Positions 30,864 through 39,809 of a DNA stretch of 51,742 nucleotides are shown here, piece by piece. Under the pieces are notes generated by a model that was not told the DNA's origin, did no database searches, and saw nothing but the letters and a program-made list of their open reading frames with translations. Source of the stretch: Verrucomicrobiota bacterium (GTDB lineage Bacteria; Verrucomicrobiota; Verrucomicrobiia; Opitutales; Opitutaceae); assembly GCA_023433275.1 (NCBI GenBank), contig JAEZDN010000042.1, positions 1 to 51,742 on the forward strand, read 5' to 3'. Both the position numbers and the translations under genes were made by a program. How positions within the stretch are numbered: position 1 is the stretch's first letter; the number at the start of each line of letters is the position of its first letter.

Positions 30864-33551
30864 ATGCCTCCCACGCCCCATGCCCTCGAGAACCTGACTC
30901 GATCGCCTTCGTTCAACCCCAAGTGGGGAGGCCTCGTCGTCGCGGTCGGTGTCCTCGCGGTGCTGTGGGGTCTGATTTGGATCCGGCCCGCCTTGGCGGC
31001 CCTCGCGGCGCCCGGTCCCGTCCTTGCCTACGCCCTCGCCTGCGGATCGGTCGCCCTGGCCGCGCTGGGCTATTCCGCCTGGATCAACACCGCCGCGCGC
31101 CGCGCGCGCGAGCGCGACAGCCAGATCCACACCACCCTCGCCCAGCTCAAGGCGATATGGGACAACGCCCCGCTAAGCATCATGCTCTTCGACCCGCATG
31201 ATCCGGCCGTTCCGATCAAGATCGTGGACTGCAACCCACTCGCCTGCGAAATCCACGGCTACCGGCGCGACGAACTGATCGGCCAGTCGATCGACCTCAT
31301 CGAAGCCCACCCCTGGGCCTTTCAGGGTCGCGAAGGCCACCTCCGTGACATGCGCCAAGCGCTCCGGCGCGAGGGATTCGCCCAACACCGGCGCAAGGAC
31401 GGCACCATCATCGACGTCGAGTACTCCACGAGCCTCCTCGTGATCGATGGCCACGAATTCGTCCTCGGCATGGATCGCGACGCCACCGCCCGAAAAGAGG
31501 CGGAACGCGCCCTCCGCGAAAGCGAGGAGCGGTGGCAACTCGCCGTGGCCGGCAGCAATGAGGGCGTGTGGGACTGGGCCATCGAGGCGGACACCATCTG
31601 GTTTTCCCCGCGCTGGAAGAGCCTGCTCGGTTATTTCGACGACGAGTTCCCGGACCGACGCGAGGCGTGGATGGAACGCATCCACCCCGACGACCGCAAT
31701 CACGTCGAGAGCGCGATCGCTCACCACCTCATGCAAACCACGCCGATCCTGCACTGCGAATACCGCATCGTGCACAAGGACGGCTCCTGGATCTGGGCCC
31801 TGGTGCGGGGCAAAGCCATCTTCGGCGACGACGGTCATCCCCGCCGCATGGTGGGCACCCACACCGACATCACCCGCCAGAAGGAATCCGAAGCCGAGCT
31901 TCGCCAAGCCAAGGAGGCGGCGGAATCCGCGGATCGCGCGAAGAGCGAATTCCTCGCCGTCATGAGCCACGAAATCCGCACGCCGATGAATGGCGTCCTG
32001 GGTTTCACAAACCTGCTCCTCGACACGCCCCTCAACGCCGAGCAACGCGACTGGCTTTCCACCATCCGCTCCAGCGGCGAATCCCTCCTCACCCTCATCA
32101 ATGACATCCTCGACTTCTCCAAGATCGAGTCGGGTAACATGGAGTTCGACCGCCATCCCGTATCGATCCGCCGCAGCGTCGAGGAGGTGCTCGACCTGCT
32201 CTGGAGCAAGGCCAACGAGAAGAAGATCGAACTGCTCCATTGGATCGAAAGCGACGTGCCCGAGTGGATCCTCACCGACGGCGTCCGCCTCCGCCAGGTG
32301 CTGCTCAACCTCGTCGGCAATGCCGTCAAATTCACCCGCAAGGGCGAGGTCGAGGTTCGCATCAGCCTGCAACCCGGCGATGGTGCCGACAACTCCGCGC
32401 TGCTCGCGATCAACGTCCGCGACACCGGCGATGGCATCCCGGCCGACCGCATTCACCGGCTGTTCAAACCCTTCAGCCAGGCGGACTCGTCCACGACGCG
32501 AAAGTACGGCGGCAGCGGACTCGGGCTCGCGATCAGCCGCAACCTCGCGCACCTGCTCGGCGGCGACATCCAACTGGTCTCCACCTCGGAGGAAGCCGGT
32601 TCCTGCTTCTGCTTCACGCTCGCGGCCAATCCAACCTCCGCGCCCGCCGATGCCCTGGAAGTCCCGGCGCCCGCGGAACCCGCCGTCCCACTCACCGGCC
32701 GCCGGGCCCTCATCGTCGACGACAACGAGGCCAACCGCCGGATCCTGACCAGTCTCCTCCAGCGCTGGGGCATCAGCTGCCTTGGTTTCGAGCACCCGGT
32801 CGCCGCCATCGAGTACACGCGCACGCACGACGCCTTCGATTTCGCCGTCCTCGACATGATGATGCCCGACATGAACGGCGTCGAACTTGCCGCCCGCCTG
32901 CACCAGCTGCCCGGCCGGGAGCAATTGCCCCTCGTGCTGCTGTCCTCGATCAGCCGCGAGGACCTGCGGGCTTTCAATCCGATGGACCACTTCGACGTGG
33001 TTCTCACCAAACCCCTGCGCCAGCACCTGTTGCTGGAAGCGGTCCAAAAATCCCTCGCGCAGCAACCTGCACCGGAAGCCGCGCTCCCGCCCCCGGCCGG
33101 TGTCCCGGCGAAATCCACGCCCCAACTCGATCCGAGTCTCGGCAAACTGATGCCGCTCCGGATCCTCGTCGCCGAGGACAACGCCGTGAACCAGAAGTTG
33201 ATTTCCGGACTCCTTCGTCGACTGGGTTATCAACCGCAGATCGTCGGCCACGGCCTCGCCTGCCTCGAGGCCCTCCAGCGGGATCGTTACGATCTCGTCC
33301 TTATGGATTGCCAGATGCCCGAAATGGACGGGTACGAGGCAACCACGCGCATCCGCCACGGCGAGGCGGGTGAACATCACCAGGGAGTCCGCATCATCGC
33401 GCTCACCGCCGCCGCGATGGTCGGCGATCGCGAACGATGCCTCGAGGCCGGCATGAACGACTACATTACCAAGCCGATCCAGGCCCCCGAGATCATCCGC
33501 GTGATCATGGACGCCCAAAGCCCCGCCCCGTCGGCCTCGCAAGGCAGTTGA
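30864..33551 (+). CDS. Hybrid sensor histidine kinase, two PAS domains and two receiver domains
   Basis: The 895-residue inner-membrane kinase has two helices (about 23-41 and 52-72). PAS 1 covers about 95-210 and PAS 2 about 222-340, the latter with its PAC end RMVGTHTDITRQK. The HisKA domain has His369 (MSHEIRTPMNG), and the HATPase domain shows N-box NLVGNAVKF, DTGDGIP and GGSGLGLAI. The first receiver has Asp664 (VLDMMMPDM) and the second Asp815 (VLMDCQMPEMDG, with KP near 865). There is almost no periplasmic sensor, so sensing is probably by the PAS domains. No output regulator or Hpt gene is adjacent, so the phosphorelay partner is elsewhere. Confidence 0.95.
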   Translation: MPPTPHALENLTRSPSFNPKWGGLVVAVGVLAVLWGLIWIRPALAALAAPGPVLAYALACGSVALAALGYSAWINTAARRARERDSQIHTTLAQLKAIWDNAPLSIMLFDPHDPAVPIKIVDCNPLACEIHGYRRDELIGQSIDLIEAHPWAFQGREGHLRDMRQALRREGFAQHRRKDGTIIDVEYSTSLLVIDGHEFVLGMDRDATARKEAERALRESEERWQLAVAGSNEGVWDWAIEADTIWFSPRWKSLLGYFDDEFPDRREAWMERIHPDDRNHVESAIAHHLMQTTPILHCEYRIVHKDGSWIWALVRGKAIFGDDGHPRRMVGTHTDITRQKESEAELRQAKEAAESADRAKSEFLAVMSHEIRTPMNGVLGFTNLLLDTPLNAEQRDWLSTIRSSGESLLTLINDILDFSKIESGNMEFDRHPVSIRRSVEEVLDLLWSKANEKKIELLHWIESDVPEWILTDGVRLRQVLLNLVGNAVKFTRKGEVEVRISLQPGDGADNSALLAINVRDTGDGIPADRIHRLFKPFSQADSSTTRKYGGSGLGLAISRNLAHLLGGDIQLVSTSEEAGSCFCFTLAANPTSAPADALEVPAPAEPAVPLTGRRALIVDDNEANRRILTSLLQRWGISCLGFEHPVAAIEYTRTHDAFDFAVLDMMMPDMNGVELAARLHQLPGREQLPLVLLSSISREDLRAFNPMDHFDVVLTKPLRQHLLLEAVQKSLAQQPAPEAALPPPAGVPAKSTPQLDPSLGKLMPLRILVAEDNAVNQKLISGLLRRLGYQPQIVGHGLACLEALQRDRYDLVLMDCQMPEMDGYEATTRIRHGEAGEHHQGVRIIALTAAAMVGDRERCLEAGMNDYITKPIQAPEIIRVIMDAQSPAPSASQGS

Positions 33552-33876
33552 ATTGAACGGCGACCACGTGCTTGGAGCCCTTTCTCCCGGGGTGTCGCTT
33601 GCAACAACCTCACGCCGAGGCCGGGCAAGCTCCCATACCCTTCGAGCGACAGTTTTATCTGAACGCTCTAACCAAGAATGCATTCGGCCGACTCCCTCCC
33701 CCTCGAGCCCGTCCTGCTCCCCTGCCGATCACCGCGACGACCGATTCCCACCGCGCGACTGAGGCTCGCCCCCAACCCACTCTTTTCGACCGTTTTCCGA
33801 ATCACGGGCGTTCCCGTGCCACTATTGCTCGGAAACCGCTTGGCAGGGCCGGACGAACTGCTTTTCGTTCGTAGCG
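33552..33876. other. Intergenic region before carA
   Basis: These 325 bases hold no gene and no repeat family that I recognise. A modestly AT-rich patch (33645-33675) could house a promoter for carA, but I cannot pick -35 and -10 boxes with confidence. Confidence 0.4.
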
Positions 33877-35049
33877 ATGCCTGCCACCCAGCCCGCAATT
33901 CTCGCCCTCGAAGATGGTTCGGTGTTTCGGGGCGTCGCCTTTGGCGCCGCCGCCACCATCGCCGGCGAATGCGTTTTCAACACGTCGATGACCGGCTACC
34001 AGGAGATCCTCACGGATCCCTCGTACTTCGGCCAGATCGTCACCATGACCGCGCCGCAGATTGGCAATTACGGCATCAACGCCGAGGATGAGGAATCCGC
34101 CGTGCCCAAGTGCTCCGGCTTCGTCGTGCGCGAGCTTTCCCCGGTGGTCAGCAATTGGCGCAGCACGCTTTCGCTCGACGCCTACCTGAAGAAACACGGC
34201 ATTCCGGGAATCAGCGAGGTCGATACCCGCGCGCTGACCAAGAAACTCCGCGTCGACGGCGCGATGAAATGCTGTCTTTCCACCCTCCCGCTGACCGAGG
34301 CCGACGCCATCGCGCGGGCCCGGGACTGGCGCGACATGGCCGGCAGCGACTACGTCAAGGACACCACCTGCCAGGCTCCGTACATTTGGGGCGCCGACGA
34401 CCCGGCGCGCCACAACACCCAGTATCTTCCGGTCGGCACCACCGGCGGCGCCACGCCGATGCCCGCGAAGAAGTTCAAGGTCGCGGCCTTCGACTACGGC
34501 GCGAAGTACACCATTTTCCGCAAGCTCGTTCGCCACGGTTTCGAGGTAAACGTTTTCCCCGCCACCGCCACCCATGAGCAGGTGCGCGAGGCCGGCGTCG
34601 ATTGCTTGTTCCTCTCCAACGGCCCGGGTGATCCGTCCGCGCTGCCTTACATCCACAAGACCGTCACCGCCCTGCTGCCCGACTACCCGACCTTCGGCAT
34701 CTGCCTCGGTCACCAGATGGTCACCCACGCGCTCGGCGGCAGCACCTTCAAGCTCAAGTTCGGCCACCGCGGTGGCAACCAGCCCGTCAAGAATCTCGAG
34801 ACCGGCAAGGTGTCGATCACGGCCCAGAACCACGGTTTCGCGACCGATCCCGCGTCCCTCGAGGCGCGCGGCGCCGTGGTCACGGAAATCAACTTGAACG
34901 ACAACACCGTCGAGGGCCTGCGGCACAAGGAACTGCCCGTGTTCTCCGTCCAATACCACCCCGAGGCCGCCCCCGGGCCTAACGACGCCGACCCGCTGTT
35001 CGAGGATTTCTACAAGCTCGTCGAGAAGCGGAAGGCCGGGAAGATCTGA
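33877..35049 (+). CDS. carA: Carbamoyl-phosphate synthase small subunit
   Basis: The 390-residue glutaminase subunit feeds ammonia to CarB for carbamoyl phosphate, used in arginine and pyrimidine synthesis. The N-terminal CarA domain shows ALEDGSVFRG, GECVFNTSMTGYQEILTDPSY and GIPGISEVDTRALTKKLR. The class I glutamine amidotransferase domain carries the nucleophile Cys276 (GICLGHQ) and His361/Glu363 (QYHPEAAPGP). The ATG is not preceded by a Shine-Dalgarno sequence. carB is not adjacent, unlike the usual carAB pair, so the genes are split in this genome or carB lies outside the window. Confidence 0.97.
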   Translation: MPATQPAILALEDGSVFRGVAFGAAATIAGECVFNTSMTGYQEILTDPSYFGQIVTMTAPQIGNYGINAEDEESAVPKCSGFVVRELSPVVSNWRSTLSLDAYLKKHGIPGISEVDTRALTKKLRVDGAMKCCLSTLPLTEADAIARARDWRDMAGSDYVKDTTCQAPYIWGADDPARHNTQYLPVGTTGGATPMPAKKFKVAAFDYGAKYTIFRKLVRHGFEVNVFPATATHEQVREAGVDCLFLSNGPGDPSALPYIHKTVTALLPDYPTFGICLGHQMVTHALGGSTFKLKFGHRGGNQPVKNLETGKVSITAQNHGFATDPASLEARGAVVTEINLNDNTVEGLRHKELPVFSVQYHPEAAPGPNDADPLFEDFYKLVEKRKAGKI

Positions 35050-35132
35050 ACCCCGCCACCTCCCGGTAGGGTCGAGCTTGCGCGATCCTGGGGCCGCAGC
35101 GCGCGGTAGCCTCCAAGACCAGCCCACGCCGG

Positions 35133-35882
35133 TCACTTCGCCTCGAGCAGCGCCTCGAATTTCTCCGCGTCCTCCAGCGTGTCCACCCCGATGGTGGGAT
35201 CCCCGGTCACGTCGATCGCGATGGGATAGCCGTTTTCCAGCGCCCGAAGTTGCTCGAGTTTCTCAATCTGCTCCAGCGCGCCGGGCTTCAGGCGCACAAA
35301 ATTCTCCAGGAAATCGGCGCGGTAAGCATAGAGCCCGAGATGCTTGAAACACGGATGCCCCGTGACCCAGGCATCATCGACCGCCGGCCCGTGATCCCGC
35401 GCGTACGGCATGGACGATCGGGAAAAATACAGGGCCCGCCTCGTCTGGCTCATCACGACCTTCACTTGATTCGGATTGTAAAAGTCGACGGAGCGCTGGA
35501 AGGGCGTCGCAAGCGTTGCCATCGGGCAATCCCCCTGAACCAGACGAGCCAGCGCCCGCAGCTGCGCACCCGAGACCAGCGGCTCGTCCGCCTGCACGTT
35601 CAGCACGTAACTCGCCCGCACCGTGCGATTCGCTTCCGCCAGCCGATCTGTCCCACTTTGATGATCCGTCGCCGTCATGATCGCACGAAACCCGGCATTC
35701 TCGATGCACTCCGCCAACAGGGGATGATCGACCGCGAACCACAAGGGATAGTCGGGCGCCTCCGCCGTGATGCGCTCGGCAACCCAGAGCACCAGCGGTT
35801 TGCCCTTGATCGGGTGCAAGAGCTTGCGCGGGAACCGCGTGGACTCCAATCGGCACGGCACGATGATGGCGAAGGCGGGCAT
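35133..35882 (-). CDS. kdsB: 3-deoxy-manno-octulosonate cytidylyltransferase
   Basis: The 249-residue enzyme activates Kdo as CMP-Kdo for lipopolysaccharide inner-core synthesis in the cytoplasm. The N-terminal IIVPCRLESTRFPRKLLHPIKGKPL is the nucleotide-binding signature. MTATDHQSGTDRLAEA, LNVQADEPLV, YFSRSSMPYARD, KHLGLYAYRADFL and the C-terminal IDVTGDPTIGVDTLEDAEKFE match the family throughout. The gene supports a Gram-negative, LPS-making organism. It diverges from the HPr gene, with starts 79 bp apart. Confidence 0.96.
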   Translation of the reverse strand: MPAFAIIVPCRLESTRFPRKLLHPIKGKPLVLWVAERITAEAPDYPLWFAVDHPLLAECIENAGFRAIMTATDHQSGTDRLAEANRTVRASYVLNVQADEPLVSGAQLRALARLVQGDCPMATLATPFQRSVDFYNPNQVKVVMSQTRRALYFSRSSMPYARDHGPAVDDAWVTGHPCFKHLGLYAYRADFLENFVRLKPGALEQIEKLEQLRALENGYPIAIDVTGDPTIGVDTLEDAEKFEALLEAK

Positions 35883-35911
35883 GCAGGGTCTTTGTGGTTG
35901 CCAGCCGGGGC

Positions 35912-35939
35912 TCGACCGGCTTTTGCGTTAACCTTTAAT
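35912..35939 (+). promoter_or_regulatory. Predicted promoter of the HPr gene
   Basis: TCGACC (35912-35917), a 16-bp spacer and TTTAAT (35934-35939) would start transcription about 15 nt before the ATG at 35962. Confidence 0.4.
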
Positions 35940-35961
35940 CCGACCGATCCACTTCGCCGCA

Positions 35962-36258
35962 ATGGAAAAGAGCACCACTCCCGCCTCCCAAACCCTCACG
36001 AAGGAGCTCCTCGTGCAGAACAAGATGGGCATCCATGCCCGTCCGGCGGCCATGATCGTGCGGGTGACCAACAAATTCAAAGCCGAGGTCCACGTCGAAA
36101 AGGATGACGAGCAGGTGAACGGCAAGAGCATCATGGGACTCATGATGCTCGCCGCCGCCAAGGGCTCGACCGTCAAGTTCGTCGCCACCGGCCCCGACGC
36201 CGAGCAAATGCTCGCCGATCTCGAGGCCCTCTTCGCCAAGAAATTCGACGAGGCCTGA
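35962..36258 (+). CDS. ptsH: HPr family phosphocarrier protein
   Basis: The 98-residue protein carries the phosphorylatable His25 in MGIHARPAA. The regulatory serine site is Ser56 in NGKSIMGLMML, the counterpart of HPr Ser46. HPr passes phosphate from enzyme I to sugar EII proteins or, in organisms with few EIIs, takes part in HPr-kinase signalling. No ptsI, EII or hprK lies in the window, so which role applies cannot be decided here. The N-terminus is about 10 residues longer than in E. coli HPr. A strong terminator follows. Confidence 0.93.
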   Translation: MEKSTTPASQTLTKELLVQNKMGIHARPAAMIVRVTNKFKAEVHVEKDDEQVNGKSIMGLMMLAAAKGSTVKFVATGPDAEQMLADLEALFAKKFDEA

Positions 36259-36284
36259 GTCGCGCCTCAAATTGTCCCCCCGCA

Positions 36285-36310
36285 AGGGCCGGTCTCCGAC
36301 CGGCCTTTTT
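36285..36310 (+). terminator. Rho-independent terminator of the HPr gene
   Basis: A 7-bp stem GGCCGGT-CTCCG-ACCGGCC is followed directly by TTTTT. It begins about 27 nt after the stop codon. The hairpin is the same as at 1475-1499. Confidence 0.88.
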
Positions 36311-36345
36311 CATGCCCGTTGCCCGAAGCCGTGCGATTCCAACCA

Positions 36346-36445
36346 CCGCTGCCGTCGTCCTGAGGGGAGCGAAGGAGCCAAGCGGCCGGCGCACGTCCTT
36401 CCTTTCCCTTGGATCCCTCGCGCGGCTCAGGATGACGGCAGCGGG
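36346..36445. repeat. Inverted repeat family F, copy 2
   Basis: The left arm CCGCTGCCGTCGTCCTGAGG and the right arm CTCAGGATGACGGCAGCGG are complementary apart from a few changes. The spacer contains GGCGCACGTCCTTCC and CCCTTGGATCC, also seen in copy 1 at 22891-22979. The element lies between the HPr terminator and the tatD stop. Confidence 0.75.
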
Positions 36446-36486
36446 AGAATGTCGTGTATTCGAAAGTTGTTCCGCTCCCTCCCTAG

Positions 36487-37344
36487 TCAGGAACCCAACC
36501 CGAAAAACTTCCGCGCATTCGCCGTGCTGACCTCTGCCAGGCGTTCATAGCTCACGCCAAACACGCCCGCGCAATATTCCGCCGTGTGGCGCAGGTACGC
36601 CGGTTCATTCGGCTTTCCCCGGTGCGGCATCGGAGTCAGGTACGGCGCATCCGTCTCGATCATCAGCCGGTCCAGACCCTGCGCCAAGGCCGCCGCCCGC
36701 ACGGCATCGGCGTTCCTGTAAGTGATCACCCCGGTGAACGACCCATAGCCTCCGCGCCTGGCCAGTTCGGCCATTTCCGCCGGCCCTTCGGTGAAGCAAT
36801 GAAACACGACGCGGCTCCAATCCACGCCGGACGCATCGATCATTGCCACGCACTCGGCGAACGCCCCGCGCGAATGCACCACCAGCGGACATCCGAATTT
36901 CTTCGTCAGCGCCAACTGCTCCGCAAAGGCCGCCTTCTGCCACGCAAAAATCATTTCCGCCCTGGCGACATCGTCCTTGGGCAAATGAAACCGATCCAGC
37001 CCCGTTTCCCCCAGCGCCACGGGCCCCGGGTAGGGCGAGTCCTCCGAACGGGCCGCTGCGGGCACCGCCGCACCTGGCGATTTCTCCCCGCTCCAGAATC
37101 CCTCCAACTGCGCCACTCGTTCCGCCCAATCCGCCCCGACACTGCACGGGTGCAATCCGACCGTGTAATGCACCTTTCCCCGATGTTCGCGGGCGAGATC
37201 GCGGTATGCCGACCAATCATCCTCGTCCGTGCCAATCGTGATCATCGCATCCAAGCCCGACTCAGCCGCCCTCTGCAAGGCCGCGGGCAGTTCCCCGCGC
37301 TTCAGGAAGGATTCCAGGTGCGTGTGCGTGTCGATCAGACCCAT
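36487..37344 (-). CDS. tatD: TatD family metal-dependent hydrolase (DNase)
   Basis: The 285-residue TIM-barrel hydrolase has the metal motif DTHTHL (residues 5-10), VGLHPC, ALGETGLDRF (Glu metal ligand), PLVVHSRGAF, VFHCFTEGP and the closing ETDAPYLTPMPHRGKPNEP. TatD enzymes act as 3'-5' DNases or exonucleases in repair and are cytoplasmic. I chose ATG at 37344; a 22-residue upstream extension runs through a TG-repeat-rich stretch (37401-37415) and looks noncoding. A loop of about 15 Ala/Pro-rich residues after GEKSPG appears inserted relative to E. coli TatD. Confidence 0.94.
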   Translation of the reverse strand: MGLIDTHTHLESFLKRGELPAALQRAAESGLDAMITIGTDEDDWSAYRDLAREHRGKVHYTVGLHPCSVGADWAERVAQLEGFWSGEKSPGAAVPAAARSEDSPYPGPVALGETGLDRFHLPKDDVARAEMIFAWQKAAFAEQLALTKKFGCPLVVHSRGAFAECVAMIDASGVDWSRVVFHCFTEGPAEMAELARRGGYGSFTGVITYRNADAVRAAALAQGLDRLMIETDAPYLTPMPHRGKPNEPAYLRHTAEYCAGVFGVSYERLAEVSTANARKFFGLGS

Positions 37345-37435
37345 GCGGCGGATTGAACCCCCGTAAAACAGGGAAGCCAGCGCTTTCGCGCCGGCTTCCT
37401 GCACACACACACACTGACAAAGGGGTTTTATCGGC

Positions 37436-38377
37436 TCAGTTGACGCGAACCGTAACGTCTCCGCCCGAAGTGCGAAGTTTCATGCGGGGGCCTCCGCCAT
37501 TCACAGCGCCGACGAGCTTGCTCTTCCCATTCGCTCCCTGCTCGAGGGTGATCGTGAGGCCCGTGGCCCGCACGCTGCCGCCGGAGGTGCTCGCATCGAG
37601 ATGAAACGCCGCGCTTTTCACGACCGTAACCTCCACGTCGCCCCCGGAGGTGCCGAGTTCAAGATCCTGGGTCAAAGGTTCCGTGATGACCGCCCTCACG
37701 TCGCCACCCGAGGTGGAAGCGCTGACCAACCGGGCCACGGAACGAAGCATGATGTCGCCGCCCGAGGTCGATACTTCGGTCGGCCCGCCGGCGCGGTCGA
37801 CCTCGATGTCGCCGCCGGAGGTATGCAGCTTCGCACTCGCCGTGCCTTCCTTGATCGTGATGTCGCCGCCACTCGTGCCCGCATCGATGTCGCCATTGAT
37901 CCGGTCGAATTGCAGGTCACCACCGCTGGTGCGGGCCCGGACACTCCCGGTCACGCTCGCGACCTCGATGTCACCGCCCGACGTGTTGAGATTCAAATTA
38001 TAGTTTTCCGGAACCGTGATCTCGAAGGAAACCGAAACCGGCGGCCAGTTGCCGAACCAGCTGCCCGAGCGTCGCTTTTCGTATTTCGATTCCGCCACCA
38101 CATCATTGCCGGCTTGCTCCACCGTGAGCGTGAGTTTCGCCAGGATTTCATCGGCTTCCGCCTCGCTCGACGCCCGGATCGTCTGCGTCGCCACCACGTG
38201 CACCTGCGGGCTGCTCGAGGTGCGAATCGTGATGTCGCCCCCTTGCGTAACGGCCTTCAGATTGCCACCCGGCTTGACGACAAAGGTCTTTTCAACCGTC
38301 CGGACAATCTTGGCCTCAAGGAGACCCGGGGTGACGAAAAACGCGCCAATCGCGAGAAGGGGCACAAGGATTTTCAT
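37436..38377 (-). CDS. DUF4097 family beta-repeat protein, exported
   Basis: The 313-residue protein has a signal peptide (about 1-20). The N-terminal part (VRTVEKTFVVKPGGNLKAVTQGGDITIRTSSSPQVHV) opens the DUF4097 fold. Nine TSGG(D/S) repeats follow at 14-24-residue spacing, each predicted to be one turn of a right-handed beta-helix or roll. Members are often described as putative adhesins, mostly without proof. Here export and the repeated acidic turns fit a periplasmic or surface protein. The minus-strand gene is single; its neighbours downstream and upstream are tatD and a small membrane protein. Confidence 0.88.
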   Translation of the reverse strand: MKILVPLLAIGAFFVTPGLLEAKIVRTVEKTFVVKPGGNLKAVTQGGDITIRTSSSPQVHVVATQTIRASSEAEADEILAKLTLTVEQAGNDVVAESKYEKRRSGSWFGNWPPVSVSFEITVPENYNLNLNTSGGDIEVASVTGSVRARTSGGDLQFDRINGDIDAGTSGGDITIKEGTASAKLHTSGGDIEVDRAGGPTEVSTSGGDIMLRSVARLVSASTSGGDVRAVITEPLTQDLELGTSGGDVEVTVVKSAAFHLDASTSGGSVRATGLTITLEQGANGKSKLVGAVNGGGPRMKLRTSGGDVTVRVN

Positions 38378-38493
38378 GGTGGTGTGCCCTGAAAACACTG
38401 CCAGCCGCCGAAAAGTTACACGAAATCCAATTTCCCCTTCACCTCTCCTTAGGTGGTCAACTCGGCCTGCCCGCAGGTGGCCCACCCATGTAG

Positions 38494-38514
38494 GGGCGCA
38501 GTCTTGCTGCGCCC
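38494..38514. repeat. Palindromic hairpin repeat family B, copy 2
   Basis: Identical 21 bp to 1616-1636 (GGGCGCAG-5 nt-CTGCGCCC). Similar GC-rich partial repeats (GTAGGGCGCA) follow to about 38580. Confidence 0.7.
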
Positions 38515-38634
38515 TGAGGCATGCGCAGCGAAGCCCTTCAGGTAGGGCGCACCAGCCCGGTTCGCCGCGTACGCAATTGCGCCCTCACGGCGGAACGAGA
38601 CTCTCCGCCCTGCCTACCCCGCGCCGCCCCACCT

Positions 38635-39174
38635 TCAACCCTCCGCCACCTTCAAATTCACCTTCATCCGCGCCAGCCTTCGCAGCAGACTCATGTCGTT
38701 ACGGATCGGCCACCAGTCGTAGAGGTAAATTTCCAGCGGCCGCCACATCGCGACCCAGCCGACAATCTGCAGCCCCAGCGACGTGAAATCCCTCCACCCG
38801 CCCGGCAACGTGCGATCGCCCAATTCACTCAGCCCAAAACATCCGGCGAGGAACAGCAGGCCGATGAGCAGGCTGGCCCTACCCCGTCGCAACATCAGGC
38901 GCAACTCGCGCTGCTTCACCTCCGCCCGGTTGGCGAAATAGTGCCGCACCGCCTCCTCCGTGCCCGCGGCGCGCTCCGGCGACGGCGGCGTGGCCAGGTG
39001 AATCACCAGCTCAAGCTCGCGGTGAGGCGGCAGTTCGCGCGCCCAGCCCACGATGAATTCCTCCGCCCCGGCATCCAGGTCGCGTTCGACGAAGGGCGAC
39101 GGATCCATGAGATTGAACAGCTGCGAGAGTTCGCGCAGCCGCACTGCGATCCGCTCTTCCCGCTTCGCACTCAT
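38635..39174 (-). CDS. Small membrane protein of unknown function
   Basis: The 179-residue protein has a soluble N-terminal part of about 95 residues (SAKREERIAVRLRELSQLFNLMDPSPFVERDLD...). Two hydrophobic helices follow, near 103-117 and 131-147, with YLYDWWPIRND between the second helix and a basic C-terminus. I do not recognise the family. PSPFVERDLDxxAEEFIVGWARELP also occurs in conserved hypothetical proteins as I recall, without a known role. It overlaps the upstream ArsC-like gene by 4 bp (ATGA), so the two are co-translated. Confidence 0.75.
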   Translation of the reverse strand: MSAKREERIAVRLRELSQLFNLMDPSPFVERDLDAGAEEFIVGWARELPPHRELELVIHLATPPSPERAAGTEEAVRHYFANRAEVKQRELRLMLRRGRASLLIGLLFLAGCFGLSELGDRTLPGGWRDFTSLGLQIVGWVAMWRPLEIYLYDWWPIRNDMSLLRRLARMKVNLKVAEG

Positions 39175-39542
39175 CGCCGCGACAATGTTGCCAGCCAATC
39201 CGGTTCCTTGAAGCCGATGAGCGCGACGCCGGGCCCGATCAGGAACGGCCGCTTCACCAACATGCCATTGCCGGCGAACAGCCGCAAAGCCTCGGCCTCG
39301 CTCATCGTCGGCAGCTTCGCGCTCAAGCCCACCGCCCGGTACTCGATGCCCGAGGTGTTGCCCAGACGTCGCACTTCGCCGCCCTGCCGTGCACCGGCCA
39401 GCATGGCGCGCAACTCGGCGATCGTCGGCGGCGTGACGCGGATGTCTTTCTCGGTGAACTTCACCCCGTGGCGTTGGAGCCATTCGCGCGCCTTCTGACA
39501 GGTGCTGCACTTGGGATGGGCATAGAAAGTCAACGCACTCAT
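39171..39542 (-). CDS. ArsC/Spx/YffB family thioredoxin-fold protein
   Basis: The 123-residue protein has a thioredoxin fold with HPKCSTCQKAREWL at 9-22. Cys12 is the nucleophile of arsenate reductases, and CxxC is the Spx-type switch. GIEYRAVGL, the MSEAEALRLFAGNGMLVKRPFLIG block (RP near 98) and a closing GFKEPDWLATL match ArsC/YffB-like proteins. Without arsB or arsR nearby an arsenate role is unproven, and YffB-like members have no known substrate. It is the first gene of a two-gene unit with the small membrane protein. Confidence 0.85.
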   Translation of the reverse strand: MSALTFYAHPKCSTCQKAREWLQRHGVKFTEKDIRVTPPTIAELRAMLAGARQGGEVRRLGNTSGIEYRAVGLSAKLPTMSEAEALRLFAGNGMLVKRPFLIGPGVALIGFKEPDWLATLSRR

Positions 39543-39569
39543 GAATTGAACGATCAGGAATTCAAACGC

Positions 39570-39809
39570 ATGGCAAAACCCTACGACCCACCCACCGCAA
39601 AAGACAACGACCCAGAACTATTCAAACAAACTCAGCCGCCACCCCCCTGCAGGATCGGCGCTCGCTGCCGCGCCTTCATGCGCCTGCCTGCCCGCCGCCA
39701 GCGGCGACCCTACGTCCAAGGTCCCGCGTCCATCCCATCCATTCTCGTCCATTCCGTCCACCCCGCTCGAATGGACTCCACTCCACCCCGCCTCATCGCC
39801 CCTACTTGA
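39570..39809 (+). CDS. Possible small gene, weakly supported
   Basis: An open frame of 79 codons begins MAKPYDPPTAKDNDPELF with AGGA 10 nt upstream, unusual here for having a Shine-Dalgarno-like sequence. The first 25 codons look protein-like, but the rest is Pro/Arg-rich and overlaps a repeat-like stretch (CCATCCCATCCATTC). It also overlaps the 3' end of the kinase on the other strand. It may be a remnant or chance. Confidence 0.25.
   Translation: MAKPYDPPTAKDNDPELFKQTQPPPPCRIGARCRAFMRLPARRQRRPYVQGPASIPSILVHSVHPARMDSTPPRLIAPT

Noticed and set aside
31173..33683. An 836-codon open frame on the minus strand
   Set aside because: It is antisense to the hybrid kinase, which carries complete HisKA, HATPase and receiver motifs.
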